A DNA stretch of 64,000 bases from Angiostrongylus vasorum (Eukaryota > Nematoda > Chromadorea > Rhabditida > Metastrongylidae), in assembly GCA_018806985.1 (NCBI GenBank), contig JADANN010000398.1:515501-579500 (forward strand), in the 5' to 3' direction. Below are positions 1 through 12,600 of this stretch, piece after piece (within the stretch, counting starts at the first letter, position 1; every line of letters begins with the position of its first letter). A program made the position numbers and the translations under genes. The notes under the pieces are model-generated. The model was not told where the DNA came from. It made no database searches and worked only from the letters and a program-made list of their open reading frames with translations.

Positions 1-1060
1 GAGCCGAACGAGAGATGCTGAAACCCTAACAGTGTGCGAGGACATGCCATTTAATTGTATCTGAGAAGGTAAACGGGAAATTATTGTGAGTACAGCAACG
101 CGTCACATCGTCTCGTAAGTACTGCTACTTGCTTAGCGTTCTTCCTTTTAAGCCAATTAAAAGAAGCCCATCACTATATCCAGTTAATTCTGAACGAATC
201 GATTAGTACAATTGTCCAGTTAGAGTAGACGGTTAAATCCCCTCGAAAAATCGTAGTGACTCGATGGGGTGCTCTAACGTCAGCGGGAGGCATGACTGGT
301 CGCCCGTCCTTCATCCGGTTCAATTAGAGCTATTCAATGTGACTATTCGTTAAACGTTTACCGCATACTCGACCTATGCAAACATCAGGACCTTTGTGTA
401 TCGCCTTTGAGGGTTACACACTAACAGGGTTAGCCTTGCCCGATAAATGATTACCTGGCCAGCCGTCAAGTGGGTTTTATTCCAAAGAATCACTAACACA
501 CGGAAACCAAGAAAAACTGAGGGGAGATTGAATTCGTTATTAAAACTCGCATTTTTTCTATGTTGATGAGACCTCGAGTAAAGATAAGAGAAGATGATGT
601 ATTAAAGTAGAATAGAAACATAGTTTACATCGAAGTTGAAGAAAGAGATCCTACCTTTTTATCGAAATCGTCACATTACCCGACAACTTGGTAGTGATGG
701 AGTATGATCCTCGATAGTTCATTTCTTCAATTATAATTGACGCTTCGGTAGAGTAATGTGGTGGCACCTGAGAATATTAAACTTGAAAAAAAAGTTCACT
801 TTGCATTTAAAGGGTTTAAGTCCTAAAATATGGTAAACAGCGCTAAAATTAACGAAGTGAAGGTTTCAGTTCTGGTGAGGGTTAGCATAGTGAGAACCCA
901 AGGCAAGCATTTTTCTTGTCTACGATTAAAAATGATATATCTAATAATGATGATATGTCTACGATTAAAGTGCAATTAAAACAGAGGGTAAAAGAAACTA
1001 TTCATGAAGTAAGCAGTTAAGTAAATCTCAAATTATAATCTATATGGAAGCAACAAGAAC
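1..1060. other. No recognisable feature
   Basis: AT-rich sequence with short open frames only. I see no conserved motif, RNA gene or repeat family that recurs elsewhere in the window. Confidence 0.4.
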
Positions 1061-1965
1061 CTGAACGTTGCTGTCGACACCCCACGTCAGAATCTCCGTC
1101 TGGCAGTTCTCATTCAAATTGTTAAAATGCATCTCATGCTTGAAACCCGCTTTTAATTCGGCGATTTCACCTTAAAAAACAAAGTAATTTGACTCTTAAA
1201 AAAATTTAAGGACCCCGACGTTGCAGATGTCTTTCACACCTCACTCAATTTCACCAAAGCCCCATTTAAGGTCTACTTCGATCCAACAAGCATTGTGAGC
1301 TAATCGCGCTTGTTTTTGGATCCATTGGAGTGGAAGAGAATGAAGCCTGGTAATAGTTTGTTAAAGTGCAAATCACTATTGAAATGAAGGACTAGTTAAA
1401 TGAAATGACTACTCACATAGTAGCCAATAAAAAGCACTTAGTATTATTTGATAAGAAATAATACATGACAAAGGTGTATGTGTCAGTGCAAGGCTCAACG
1501 TAATCCTGTATCCCAAAACCGCAATCAGTAATAAAAAGATACCACTAGAAAATTTGATGAGAAGAAGATGCATGTGATATCTAAGCATATCTAAATCACT
1601 TCAGACTAAACTCTGTTAGATTTCCCAACTTTCACAAAAAGAGAGAGAGATGTTCACTTCTCTAACATCCAAATTTTAACCCTGAATCGGCAAACTATAG
1701 TTTTCTTTTCAGAATAATTGCAACTGTTCGGCATTCTTAGAAGCAATCTTGTTTGAGGTGACTAACATTCATCATACTTTGATGAAAGTGTCAACCTTGA
1801 GCATTAGGTCTAATTTCCTCATCGCCCTTGAGTGTTTCGTGGCTATATTCGCTGGCGCAGTCGTACAGAAGTTTTTCTGTTCTAACAAACGAACGATCCA
1901 GATCGGTGACAAGAAACGACACCTCGTCGGCGGCCAAAATTAGTTCAAACAAACAATTCACAACG
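1061..1965 (-). CDS. Candidate two-exon gene fragment, product not recognised
   Basis: Two open stretches on the minus strand join in phase. Exon 1796-1965 encodes 56 codons with the core DEVSFLVTDLDRSFVRTEKL and ends CAA G before GTTGAC, with an in-frame stop straight after the donor. Exon 1061-1170 follows acceptor TTTTTTAAG and reads G-EIAELKAGFKHEMHFNNLNE, then ends CAG before GTTCTT. The phases (1 to 1) agree and codon use looks protein-like. I do not recognise the protein. It could be a piece of a cellular gene or a decayed retrotransposon gag. No start, stop or flanking exon was found, and the acceptor of the upstream exon is weak. Confidence 0.3.
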
Positions 1966-2385
1966 CTTTAGAGATTCGGAGTCAAAAATTCCAACCTTGA
2001 GCGCTCAGCAAACCTATTCTATGGCAAACATGGTCAATAACGTTAACAAGAATGCCAGGATTTTCCAAAAACAGCGTAGAATGCATTAAACCTTGGGTTT
2101 GAGAGAAATTGAACCTAGGCTACAAATTGAATGCTGTACGAAAAGCATAAATTCATGTTGTCTAAGACACATAAAGCTTCCGTTTCCATTAGGCATTCCA
2201 TTATGTTTTCCATCTTGTAAAAAACCTTAGTCGCAATGGCTTCACATTTTATTTACTGAGAGAAAGGAATACCAGTAAGGATTTCGGGTAATAACCTGGT
2301 CTTCTTGCCTACTAAGGTCATTTGTTGTGTATATTTCCCATAGATTTAAATTACTCATTGAATGTGAAGTACAGGGCACATATGA

Positions 2386-2490
2386 CTGCGCTTAGCGCAG
2401 TGGTTAGACGTAAATTGCAATACACACTGAATTGGTCACCGGATCGATCTTGCGTTCATCAAACCTTCTATCTCAACCAGGTTGGCAAAC
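2386..2490 (+). repeat. SINE1 head fragment
   Basis: It carries the tRNA-like head AGCGCAGTGGTTAGACG, then a CCGGATCGATC B-box-like site and the CATCAAACCTTCTAT stretch typical of SINE1. The body is lost after about 100 bp. Confidence 0.5.
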
Positions 2491-3407
2491 TTTTATAAGA
2501 CGTGTCCGATAAGATAAAGTACAGTAAAGTTCGAGTGAATCTGCAGTTAATATCAACGGTGCATTCGAGTATATCGCTTGTTAGATCGGTAGACAGCTCG
2601 AAACATGAGTGTCGACGAATAAAACAGCAGAAAAAAGGTTTTGTTGAGTCCGGAAGCTCAAAATCTCACCATGATAGTATGGGATGAGAAAGACTGCATC
2701 TTGTTGACAAGGTTCTGCAGGATCTCATGGTTTTATTTCAACTAATAAAGTGCACTACGAACTGAGGTGTAGGTCTGGTCTTCTTGAGAATAGTAAGGCG
2801 ATGGAGGGTTGAACGGAGAAAGTGGGAATTCCTCCACATTAGATAACAACAGCAAACTACAACTGAGAGTAATAATGTGGAAAAATTGAGGACTACTGAC
2901 GTCTGTTCTTTTAGTCGATTACGAAAGAAATAAGTAAAATATGTTCTTTGTTTATAAGTTTCATTGATTCTGCTTGATTTTAACGATAACATTCAAGGCG
3001 CTAGCATCCAAAAAGCGAAGTAGATGAGCTAAACCCTATCGTTCCTCAATCATCCTCAGACTGAATGCTGTAAGTGAAGAGTGCATCACAACAGCTTCCC
3101 TTCCAAAGAATACAGTAAGACAGTTTTCAGTTTCAATCAATATGTAATTTAGTTTTACGAATCGTTCTCCGATGTTGGTGATTGGATTAGAGTAGAGAGA
3201 AACGAAACTTAATTAAACGAATGCAACAGGTGCAATGAAAAGAAAGAGGTCAAGCTGAAAAATTAGTCACCACACTGTGGAGAGGCCGCACAGTTGTACG
3301 ACTTGTACGACTTGGTTAAGGTGGTCGAGTTGTTGCGTAGTGTTCTACAGCTTTTCTCAGGTAAGTGGAAGAACAGTGAGTGAAACAACGCTGTGATGAA
3401 AACTCAC
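2491..3407. other. No recognisable feature
   Basis: Short open frames only. Nothing matched a family I know or another repeat in the window. Confidence 0.35.
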
Positions 3408-4149
3408 ATGGGGTTTTTAGCGTGAGCTCTGCCTCGGCTCCTGTAGTGTAGCCCTGTTCTCTGGCTATCGAGCAGATCGACTCGGTTGTTCTTTCCGTCT
3501 TGAATGAATATTCCTGTGGTCTGAAAAGAATTTGCTCATAGTAATTACTCACTCGATTTCATTTTACGATTCTTCTCCTCATTCAACTCCGACTGGTAGC
3601 GAAATAACCTCAGCTGTGGTTATTGACTCGCCCTCCACAGTTTTTCATTCAATGTTTGATTTGGCTCGGTTTCTTTTTACCTGTGCTGTTTTCTTAATAC
3701 CAAAAAAACAGCTCGTAACAAGTTATAATTAACAAAGTAGCGAGAAATTATAAATGTAAGCGACGAGAAGAGAGCAAGACAAAGAATATGAGGAAGAATA
3801 TGGAGAAAGAGAAGAAGAAGAAAAGAAAAGAAGAAAAAGTGACTGCAAAAAGTACGCTTTCCTTGTTGTAGTCTTTTCATCACTATCACTGCTTGTTCAA
3901 TTTCTATGATATTTTTTGCTTTCCAGGACGTTTTTAAAAGAAGTTTATTCATTCTCGTTTTGATCGATACGCTCAAATTTCAGTGTGACGCCCAGCCCCG
4001 ACCATTAGAGTAATGAGAAAATGAAATTGAGCCGACCTGTTGGTGTTATTGGTGTAGACGGACTTGAAGAGTGTGTACGGCTTAGAACCCGTCGGAGTAA
4101 AATTGGTATACTGTGGTTCCTCATTGATCCACGTCAAATTCTTGCGATT
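3408..4149 (-). CDS. Two candidate exons, possibly C-type-lectin-like
   Basis: Two minus-strand stretches have well-formed splice sites. The first is bounded by acceptor GGGTTTTCAG (exon from 4149 downward) and a possible donor CAG/GTCGGC. It encodes NLTWINEEPQYTNFTPTG, which loosely recalls the W-x-DG-x-P-x-x-YTNW region of C-type lectin domains. The second is 3408-3520, between acceptor AATTCTTTTCAG and donor CCAT/GTGAGTTT, and is open in two frames. I could not link the two by phase or find a start or stop. This may be a pseudogene or chance splice signals; the lectin reading is a guess. Confidence 0.22.
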
Positions 4150-4249
4150 CTGAAAACCCCAGTCAGAAATGCAAAAAAACCACAGAGAGAAAAAAATTTC
4201 AGCGAAAACCCTATGATGTAGTTCTGCCAACAAAATATTTCAGCATTAC

Positions 4250-5844
4250 GGCGGGAAAACCCAGCCTTTTAAAATAATAAAACTTTTTCGGTGGTGAAAA
4301 CAACGTTTGAAAACAAATCTTGGAAAAACTTCTCTCACTAGTCTGGTATTTTCAAGCAAATAGCAAGCTTAGTTCTTCACTATGGCACAAGGATGTTACA
4401 TAAGCTTATAAGTTACAAAGTCTAATAAAGGCCTGTAATAAAAACAAAGAGTTTCCCAAAGATTTTTTTCTTATGAGTTCATAGATTTTTGATAGATTTT
4501 TGGGATCCTTAAAGGATGAGACTCCGGGATTTTTCAGAAAATTAAGCCAGAACTTCCTTTCACAGCGTTCTACAAATTCTGTCTTGTCTCCGTTCTTCCT
4601 CACTTTTCGTGAAAGTCACTAGAATACAGGGGAACTTCCTGTAGCTTTGTAGCTAACGGTCTAACGTTTCTAGAGAACTACGCGTTCTTCCCACACAGTT
4701 TTGGTTTCTTCAAAGAAGCATCGGACAAAGAATTACATTTTATAGTAACGTCATCATCACCTTATACGATATCAAGTGTCATTCAGCCAATCATTAACAG
4801 TTGACTGAGCCGATAGGGCCTATCGACTGATCCGACACTTTCACGAGTCGATAACGAACCAATTAGTCAGCAGCTGAGCGATAACTGCAGCTACTACAAC
4901 AACAAACGATTGTAAAATGGGCACCACTGTGCAAAATCGACGATATGACGAAGAGGATTTTCTGGATAGAAATGCTGGCTTTAGTTTTTCATCACAATTA
5001 AGAACAACACTAGCTACCTCCGTTGCCGCTTATACCGACAACATCATGGCCTAATTCTTCTCATACTTCCGGAATTCTCATTATTCAAGACTTCAGAGAG
5101 GCTCTTAGGCTAGTGCTGGCTCTTTGTTTGAGCAGAGCATTGCCGATTTTGGCCCCTGCACTTCCGTCGTTATCTATTCATTTCAAAAAAAACTACGGGC
5201 CATTTTGAAGTCTCATAGGTAGAAATAATCAGTCAGAATGAATGCTATCAACTTCCCAAAGGATTGTCAGGGGGTCCGGGTCAATTGTCCACCACCATAC
5301 GACATTTCATGGACGCGTTTCTCTCGAACTACCGTGTGCCGCATGAGTGGGTGGTTTCCTCAAGTGGCGATGAGTCATCATCCAGTTACCGTATCCCTAG
5401 CCTCCCTCTGTGATGCCGTCACACAACTGGTTATGTGAACGATAGAACCGTCTGATAGAAAACAACCAACTTTGTTCCGGGACAACAACATAGTGGTTTT
5501 GCGAATCGATGAAGTCCTTGAGATGCAGGCCGAGCGAGAGGTGTTATCTTCATGTGCTAATCGGATCTCCCGTGGGATTCGCAGTCATTACTGCTCAGAC
5601 TATTCCGAGAATATAAGTAGTTGGCAGGCTATGAGAGTTGTACAGCTAAAAAACAAGCCGACCATGCTCATAATATTTTGAAAAGACGAACAGTTAATCG
5701 ATTGAAACAGCAGTTCACGTGTTTTTGTCAAATTTCAGAGTGCCGAAAAGTTCCTTTCAGACAAGACTCTTTGTTAGAGAACCTTATTACGGTGTTTATC
5801 TAGTAATATGGTCACATTCGCAGAATCGATTATGCATTTTACAA
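4250..5844. other. No recognisable feature
   Basis: No motif, RNA gene or repeat family recognised on either strand. Confidence 0.35.
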
Positions 5845-6230
5845 CATAGGGGGGCAGATAGCACAGTGGTAGTGATGTCGGTCATCATGAGCACTATGAC
5901 AGGTCGACTCCGTTTCGGTACAACCAAGCCTCCCATCCCCCTGGTGTGAGAAAAACTGGTACCGGACTTGTGTGGGAAAAAAGAACCACTCTCTGCAATC
6001 CAATTGGGAACGCTCTAGCCCGGCTACCCTCAGGACTCTAGGAAGAATCGACTCGACCAGCATTCCACGACATTCAAGATGAAATGAAAATCGTCAAGCA
6101 GCAACCGAACCCGCAGGTTAAAGTTGGATGATTTTCGTGGACAATGGATACGAGGAAGCGAATTGAATGTGAGAAGTGCTGGCATCCACAGAGTAGGGGT
6201 GAAGATGGTTGGTTCATATAAAAAATGAAA
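5845..6230 (+). repeat. SINE2 copy
   Basis: The head GGGGGGCAGATAGCACAGTGGTAGTGATGTC carries an A-box-like TAGCACAGTGG, and AGGTCGACTCC follows as a B box. The rest of the 380 bp body is collinear with the copies at 10388, 38935, 44522 and 63425. The tail contains GTGCTGGCATCCACAGAGTAGGGGTGAAGATGG and ends in A-rich sequence. A tRNA-derived SINE is inferred from the two promoter boxes and the repeat copy number. Confidence 0.65.
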
Positions 6231-6780
6231 AAAAATTTTTTCAACGTGCTGAAGCTTTATTTTACTCAGGGAAGAGTTCATAGTTGTTTAATCCCACGAC
6301 GGTTCGCAATTGTATTAAACGTAGCCCGAGCAAATTTCTTCGTGTCCTTAGGAAAGTAGTGGAGGGTTTTTTTTGTAATAAAATAGTGATAACGGAATGA
6401 GAAAGATCTTGGCTGCAGTTCTGTGCTTGGAAACTCGTCAGGGCAAAAGTATTCATTTTTCTAAATGAAACGTGCTTATCGATCGGTTTGTTACCGATTT
6501 TATCAGAATATTAGATACTGTGAATGTACGAAGAAAAGCGTCAATATGTTGCTAACGAAACGAATTTAACCGGGGGTATTAGGCAAGCATTATAACTCGG
6601 ATGTAATTCGATATTCACAGCTGGAACGAGCAATTGCTCAGGGAGCGAGAGAGAGAAAGTCGCTCGTTTCAGTGGTAATAGCCGAGATTTACTTGCGACA
6701 AGCGACGGAACCGAGCGGTCCTTTAGGGGCCGATGAACGTGCCGGACGTTGCGGTGCAGTAATTACGGACCATTCATCAA
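6231..6780. other. No recognisable feature
   Basis: Nothing recognised. The sequence becomes GC-rich towards 6780. Confidence 0.35.
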
Positions 6781-6895
6781 AAACGCCACCACAATGACGT
6801 CCGGCCGTCCGGCTTCCACTGAAGCCGACCGACGAGCCACCCGAGCGGCCCTCTCCAAGACCGACTCGCTGCCGATACCTCACTCGATGTGACAT
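6781..6895 (+). other. GC-rich block with a 32-codon open frame
   Basis: An unusually GC-rich stretch for this window (about 6690-6890). It holds an ATG at 6793 in a good context (CCACAATG) and a frame reading MTSGRPASTEADRRATRAAL up to a TGA at 6889. A GTGACA just before the stop could act as a donor, so this could be a first coding exon or a promoter-proximal block. Nothing downstream could be joined to it. Confidence 0.15.
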
Positions 6896-6899
6896 CATT

Positions 6900-8060
6900 C
6901 AAATAACGGCTATTTCAAGTGCTAGTCGTTGTTGGCAACGATAATTAGCTATGTGACGGTTGCTTTCATGGATGATAGATTGGAAAGAGGCGTTTTACTA
7001 ATGGGCTACTCACTGAAGCACTTCTTTCGCACTTGAACTGCTCAGATACAAAACAAACTGGAGGGTCCATTCAAGAGATTCTTGTGGTGAGGTAATTTTT
7101 TATAGGGATGGCATTCGTGCTGCCGTGTATTCACAAATAGAAACATAGCTTTGTAATAACTGTGACTATAACTATATAGCAACTATAACTGTGTACACCT
7201 TTGCAATCTGCTCTAATACCTAAGCTCAAAAGTGCTCACTTTAGACCAGAATTTAGTTCAACGGATACGGTTTGCTTATCCCACAGTGCGCAGGGGGAAT
7301 GTTAGCGGCCGTTCGGACGTCCGTCGAAGATGTCAAGATGATGAGGGTTGTCCAAACAGTGCGAAGAGTCGCTGATTAGACCCCTGAGAAAAGCCGTCAA
7401 GCACTATCGAACACAATGCTTCATTGTGTAATGAATCATGCTTAAGCGTCTATTACAACGTTGCGTCCAGCGACGAGATCCGGTAGTTTTTCAGTTCTTT
7501 CAGATCCTGTTACTCACTGATTAACAGATGTACTGCATGTGTTATAGCAAAGAGAACAATCATAAAAACAAAAACAAAGGTGCTTCATCAATAAATCGTG
7601 TTATGGGATGGATTTGAACACCGATCAAATCCAGATTATCTTTAGAATGCCTCTAAATCACTGTTGCAGAGCCTCGGTCGTGCATCGAGGTTTGGTGCAC
7701 TAAACACGTTAGCACGCGCTCCAGAACGAGCATCACCATTTTAGATACACCGCTTTAAATGTAAAGTAAGCTTTTTCTAGCTTAGCCTGCAACTGCGTCG
7801 TCCTCGTTGAATCCCAAATGAGCTGATCGAAATCGAGTTCATTTAGCAGAATTTCAGCTTCATACTATGACGATAGTACTACTCGTATAGTCGAGTACGG
7901 GTCAGTTTATCGACATATACTAGTTGTATTGTCAGCTGTTTGGTGAGTTTTCATTGAAAAATCGGCGTATACAGCTGAGTATGATTTGACTCGAACACAG
8001 CGGGAAGTCGCACGCGACCGATCAATCGTCGCCGTTCGTCGGCCAGTTACTATCGCATTG
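6900..8060. other. No recognisable feature
   Basis: No exon with convincing splice sites, no RNA gene and no known repeat seen. Confidence 0.3.
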
Positions 8061-8072
8061 TCTGATCTTCAG

Positions 8073-8420
8073 ATGACGTCTGCTACCACCACATCAGATG
8101 AACAGAATGCGGGAAACGCAATATCGTGTCGGCATCAGTACTAGAACCAAAAGAAATGCAAGTTAGATCGCAAACTCCTCACGGAGATACGCTGAACGAA
8201 AAACACAAGGACAAAGCTGGTGAAGTTGTTGTTACCAAGAACTTGCCAGCTACAGCTAAGTACTGGTGAAGAAAAGCCATTTAGAGAAGAGTAAAGTCTT
8301 GAAAAATCCACAAGATGTCGGATTTTCTATGTAGCATCTATAAAGTGACAAGGCGTCAAGATGTTCATCACGGAAAGCCCGCACAAAGAAGAAATCCTAC
8401 GCGCCTAAATGAAGACTCCA
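8073..8420 (+). pseudogene. Possible decayed Y-box / cold-shock-domain gene
   Basis: The plus strand starts with ATGACGTCTGCTACCACCACATCAGATGAACAG (MTSATTTSDEQNAGN). After a frame change it continues as a stretch ending EVVVTKNLPATAKYW, then stops. The arrangement recalls nematode CEY-type Y-box proteins, where a basic N-terminal arm leads into V-x-A-T-K-V-x-G-T-V-K-W-F. Further on, fragments such as RRQDVHHGKPAQRRNPTRLN resemble the D-V-F-V-H-x-x-A-I-x-x-x-N-P region. Stops and frame changes mean it cannot be functional. The similarity is weak and remembered, not computed. Confidence 0.22.
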
Positions 8421-8429
8421 TTGAAGGGC

Positions 8430-9615
8430 ATCTTAGCATCTTATGAGTTTCTCGAAATTCCAAAGGAAAAATTCCGTGCAAACAGTTTCAAGATTGTTTC
8501 TGCCTTTATTTAGCAGTAACTAATCCCTAAAAAAGTAGAAATTTAACAATATTTGCAAAATTTTTTATGGAATTGATCGATTTCAGAAGGGAATTGTCAT
8601 CTGTTAGGAACAGTTAGCAAGCCAACTCGCCCGGGTTTGCTTATCAGTGTTTCCGTCAAAATGATGTCAGCCACCAGAACGTAAATACAACAAATAGTGA
8701 AAGAATCAAAGTGCTATGCCAATGAATTTATTCGCTTTGATAGGGAATGAGAGCCAGAATTAAGCACTTACAATAACGAACTCGCAATCATCTCTTTCCA
8801 CCGACTTAAAATTCTCCAGACGAGTTTTCCTCAACGACTGTATATCCTTGAAATGAGACCATGCATAATCTTCCAGTATTTGATCCACATCGACGTGGTT
8901 CATTTCCTATCAAGCAGACTTTAATCAGTAATGCTTTCCAAGTGCAGGTTAAACCGAACACTTCGGTCTACAGAAGCAAATCGCAAGTATCAAAATATTC
9001 AATAAAAAATAGAAGCAAATGATTCATTCGTGGCTCGGACACAAGTTGCAATAGGTGAAAGCCGAGCGATTCACACGAGGGAGGAGCATCGACGGCTGGT
9101 CACGCCCCCAACGAAGACTCTCACTGGAGAAGGCCGTAGCGCCACCCGCCGACCACAACGCCCCGTCCTCACTCCACTCCAACCGCGCTATTCAAGTAAC
9201 CTGAATTCAGACTACTAGCACCATCAACGATTTACTCGCCAGATTGCGAAATACACCTATATTGAGCAATCAAAGAATGATATTCTTCAATATTCTTTGC
9301 TATGTCCTATAATTCTCCTTTTCATAAAACACATTGGAATGCGAGTTCAAACTAAACAACAGAAATTAAGAATTGGCGCCAAAACTAGGAATGAATGGCA
9401 TATTACTACTATTAGTTGAAATCATACACTGATAACTGGAGGAAAGTTTAGCTAGGTCTCTACCATTTGAGGATGAAGATCATAAATTCAGTAGCGAAGA
9501 CAAATGACAAGTGGATTGCTTCATGGAGACCGTATAAGAAATGCTGAAAGCAACACTGTCGGTGAAATATGAAACAGTTACAATTTCTACCAAAATGTGT
9601 GGTCTATACAGAAAA
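8430..9615. other. Mostly empty; GC-rich patch at 9030-9200
   Basis: No gene recognised. The patch at 9030-9200 is clearly more GC-rich than its surroundings and has one 62-codon open frame rich in Arg and Thr that looks accidental. It lies in the 3' flank of the ZDHHC6 gene. Confidence 0.3.
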
Positions 9616-12600
9616 TTAGGACTTTGAGGTACTGTCGCTGACAGAAGATGACTCCTCGGCTTGTCTTTGAAAGGGATAATTATCAGTGAATCGGACGCAA
9701 ACACGTGGAAACCATCCCTTAAGTTTTTCATTATCCTTTTTGTAACCATAGATCCAACCTCGTTGACCACGTGTAACCACATATTCGTCACCTGTCGAGA
9801 TCTAGAAGAAATCAAAATCGCTAGTGAGGAAGAGAGATAAGATGAAACACAAATGTATATTAAACTAACCTTGAGACGAGGTTCTCCGCTAAACGGCTGG
9901 CACATGAATGTTCGACAACCAAAGCGAATCGAAGCAACGTAGCCACCACGAAAATCCTTCTCCACAATTACAAGACGAGATAAGTAGCGCTTCAACGCTT
10001 TTTGACGCAATTGTTCTCGCTAAATGTAACATGAAAGGCACTTACACAATTTCGACGAATAAAAAATAAAAGGATAGCAGATGAGATGTCCCATGCATTC
10101 GACTTCATTAAGCATCGTTTGGAGGTGATTGGATGCATATTTGGTCTTTACAATGATTCGCGGTGGCCTACCGATGTATCGAGCCACTGCTGCTATCCTT
10201 ACAAACAAGTGTGGTACCAATTTGCCGACTCCGGATGGATGAGAGGTTTGGTGGGCCATGGACGGGACGCGGGAATCGATCCCATGTGTATTGCAGGGCG
10301 CCTCCGACCACTGCGCCACATGCGCCCTTTATGAAAATAAGTCTATACGCACATATGTATATAGGTAGGTGAAAAATGTCTGCTATTAGAGCACAGGTAG
10401 CACAGCGGCAGTGATACTGGTCATCACAAGCACGGTGTCTGTTCGACCCCGCTCCAAGCTCACCAAGATTCGCATTCTTTCAGGGTCGGAAAATTACCAA
10501 CAGATTTATCCGGACCCAACTCACTCCTTTAAATTCATACAGGAATTCTCTAGCGCAGTCATCCCCGGACTCGAGGGAGGATCGACTCCACCAGCATTTA
10601 ACAACATTCATAAAGAAGACGACAGTCCTCAACCAGCAACCTAATCCACGCATGAAAACTTCAAAGATCTTTGTGGCTGATATATGCGAGAAATGTAAGA
10701 AGTATTGGGGTCCGCACAGTAGATACGAAGATGGGTTATGTAAAAAAAAACGTTTATTCACAAAAAATTTGTATCGTATTGAAACTCAGAGTTATGAGTG
10801 AAAAATTTAGCTCATACTAATACTTCTGGGAGTTTTAGCTCGTACTAATACTTTTGGGAGTGAATTCTTAAACAAACCAGTGTTTTATTTGTCAGACTAC
10901 CAACCAGAGACTTTGCAAGTAAAGAATTCCATGGTTTTAAGCGGTCTAGCAATACAGAGAAGGTATGAATGAGAGAGATGTTCTCCTAGAAGTTCCTCAT
11001 ACTTAATAAAATTGAAATAAAGCTACTGTAATATGAGCTAATCTAAGACGTAGACACATCACGCTTATTATGATTGCAAGTATTTACAACCTTCACAATA
11101 TCCCAGTTGCAAACAATTGGTCGTCGTTGTGGGACCACAGCTTAAGATTCACCCAGCGCTTGCATACAAAAAACATACAATACAACAGTAGCTGACGTTT
11201 CGGCAGTATCGCCTTCTTCAAAGCCGTTCTTAAGTGCCTTCCAATGAGGAAGAGCCGCTGATCAGAGTCGCATTTGGTTGATTAAGCAAAATAGTTGGAC
11301 ATCGAAAATTTTGTATCCAAAACCTAGTCAAGACGTACCTCAGGACCATCGCCGTAATGGAAAGGATCTAATTATAAGCATGAAAATATCGTTTCGATAG
11401 ACGAAGACAGGAGACCACCTAAGATTTGACTACGAATGCTACAACACGGCTATCAGGACTGTGGGAGAACAACTGTTGAGAAGTAAAAAACGAGCCTAGC
11501 TATACTGCGCACTAAACGCTCCGTCTGCACACAGAGGTTATGAAGGATGTTAATAGTATGAAACGAAAACAATGAGAACCCATAAAGACCATTCAAACAG
11601 TTCTTGTCTTCACGCCAGATCCTTTACCTCCTCGATTTAACGCAACAAACCACCAACTGCACCACGCTCTTCAAATGTTCTACAGAAAAGTTCAACAAAT
11701 TTTTTCGTCCGAGTGAAGAGTTTAACATTAGCACAAAAAGTTCCAGTAAAGGAGAACATAGGGAGGTTTGGAACTGTGACAAAAACAAAAAAGCAGAACG
11801 AACGTTGAAATGATCTTGAGCCCAGCACACACTTTCCATTGAATTCAGTTTTCGCAATCAAAACAAAATAGTCGCTGGACATGGAAATCCCTAATGGCTA
11901 GTGCCGTGGCTCACTCGAAGATCAACTACACCTCACAAGCAGGATACGTTGCCTCCCAAATATTGTAATGTCAAAATTTTGTATCTGATTCGATCACGTG
12001 GTCCTCCGCGCAAAAAAATTTGATCCACTTACGAAATGGAAGGGAAATCTCACGACCCAAAAGGAATAGTACAATTCGTGTCGAAGAGCATTAACGACGG
12101 ACAACTGTCTTATTTGGAGATCGAGATCGTCAACGGAGTCCAAAGCAGCATTGAATAAGCTTCAGCTCTAAAACTGAAAAGTGCAAATAGCACCACCACC
12201 TTCACAGAGTCTATTGAGAAAATATGGGAGTTGAAGCTCTACCCGAATATGCACCATCTGCAGAAGATCACTGGAGATAAACACGCAGTGGTACAGAAGG
12301 AGAAACTGCTGAGGGCAAAAAAAGCCAAACACATAGGAACAAGTAAAAAAAATTTAAAAAAACAAAAGCTATGCTAGTGAGGCTGTGGAAAAGAAAAGCA
12401 TTATTGCCACTCCAGTGATCATCAATATAAATTGATGAAATGGGTAATTTGTATTCATGAATAGCACAGAGCACGCTTGTTATTCAAACAGTATTTTGAT
12501 GAATTTGAAAGCTTTTAGTCATCGAATTCCAATGCAACCGCTCCAAGGCATTCCCAGGCTATCACCATTAGTAGGACCGGTTATATGAGAGCATTTGAAT

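Noticed and set aside
10020..10334. tRNA genes, suggested by A- and B-box-like sites here and at 12 other places
   Set aside because: No cloverleaf with proper acceptor and anticodon stems; the boxes head 270-300 bp repeats, so they are SINEs.
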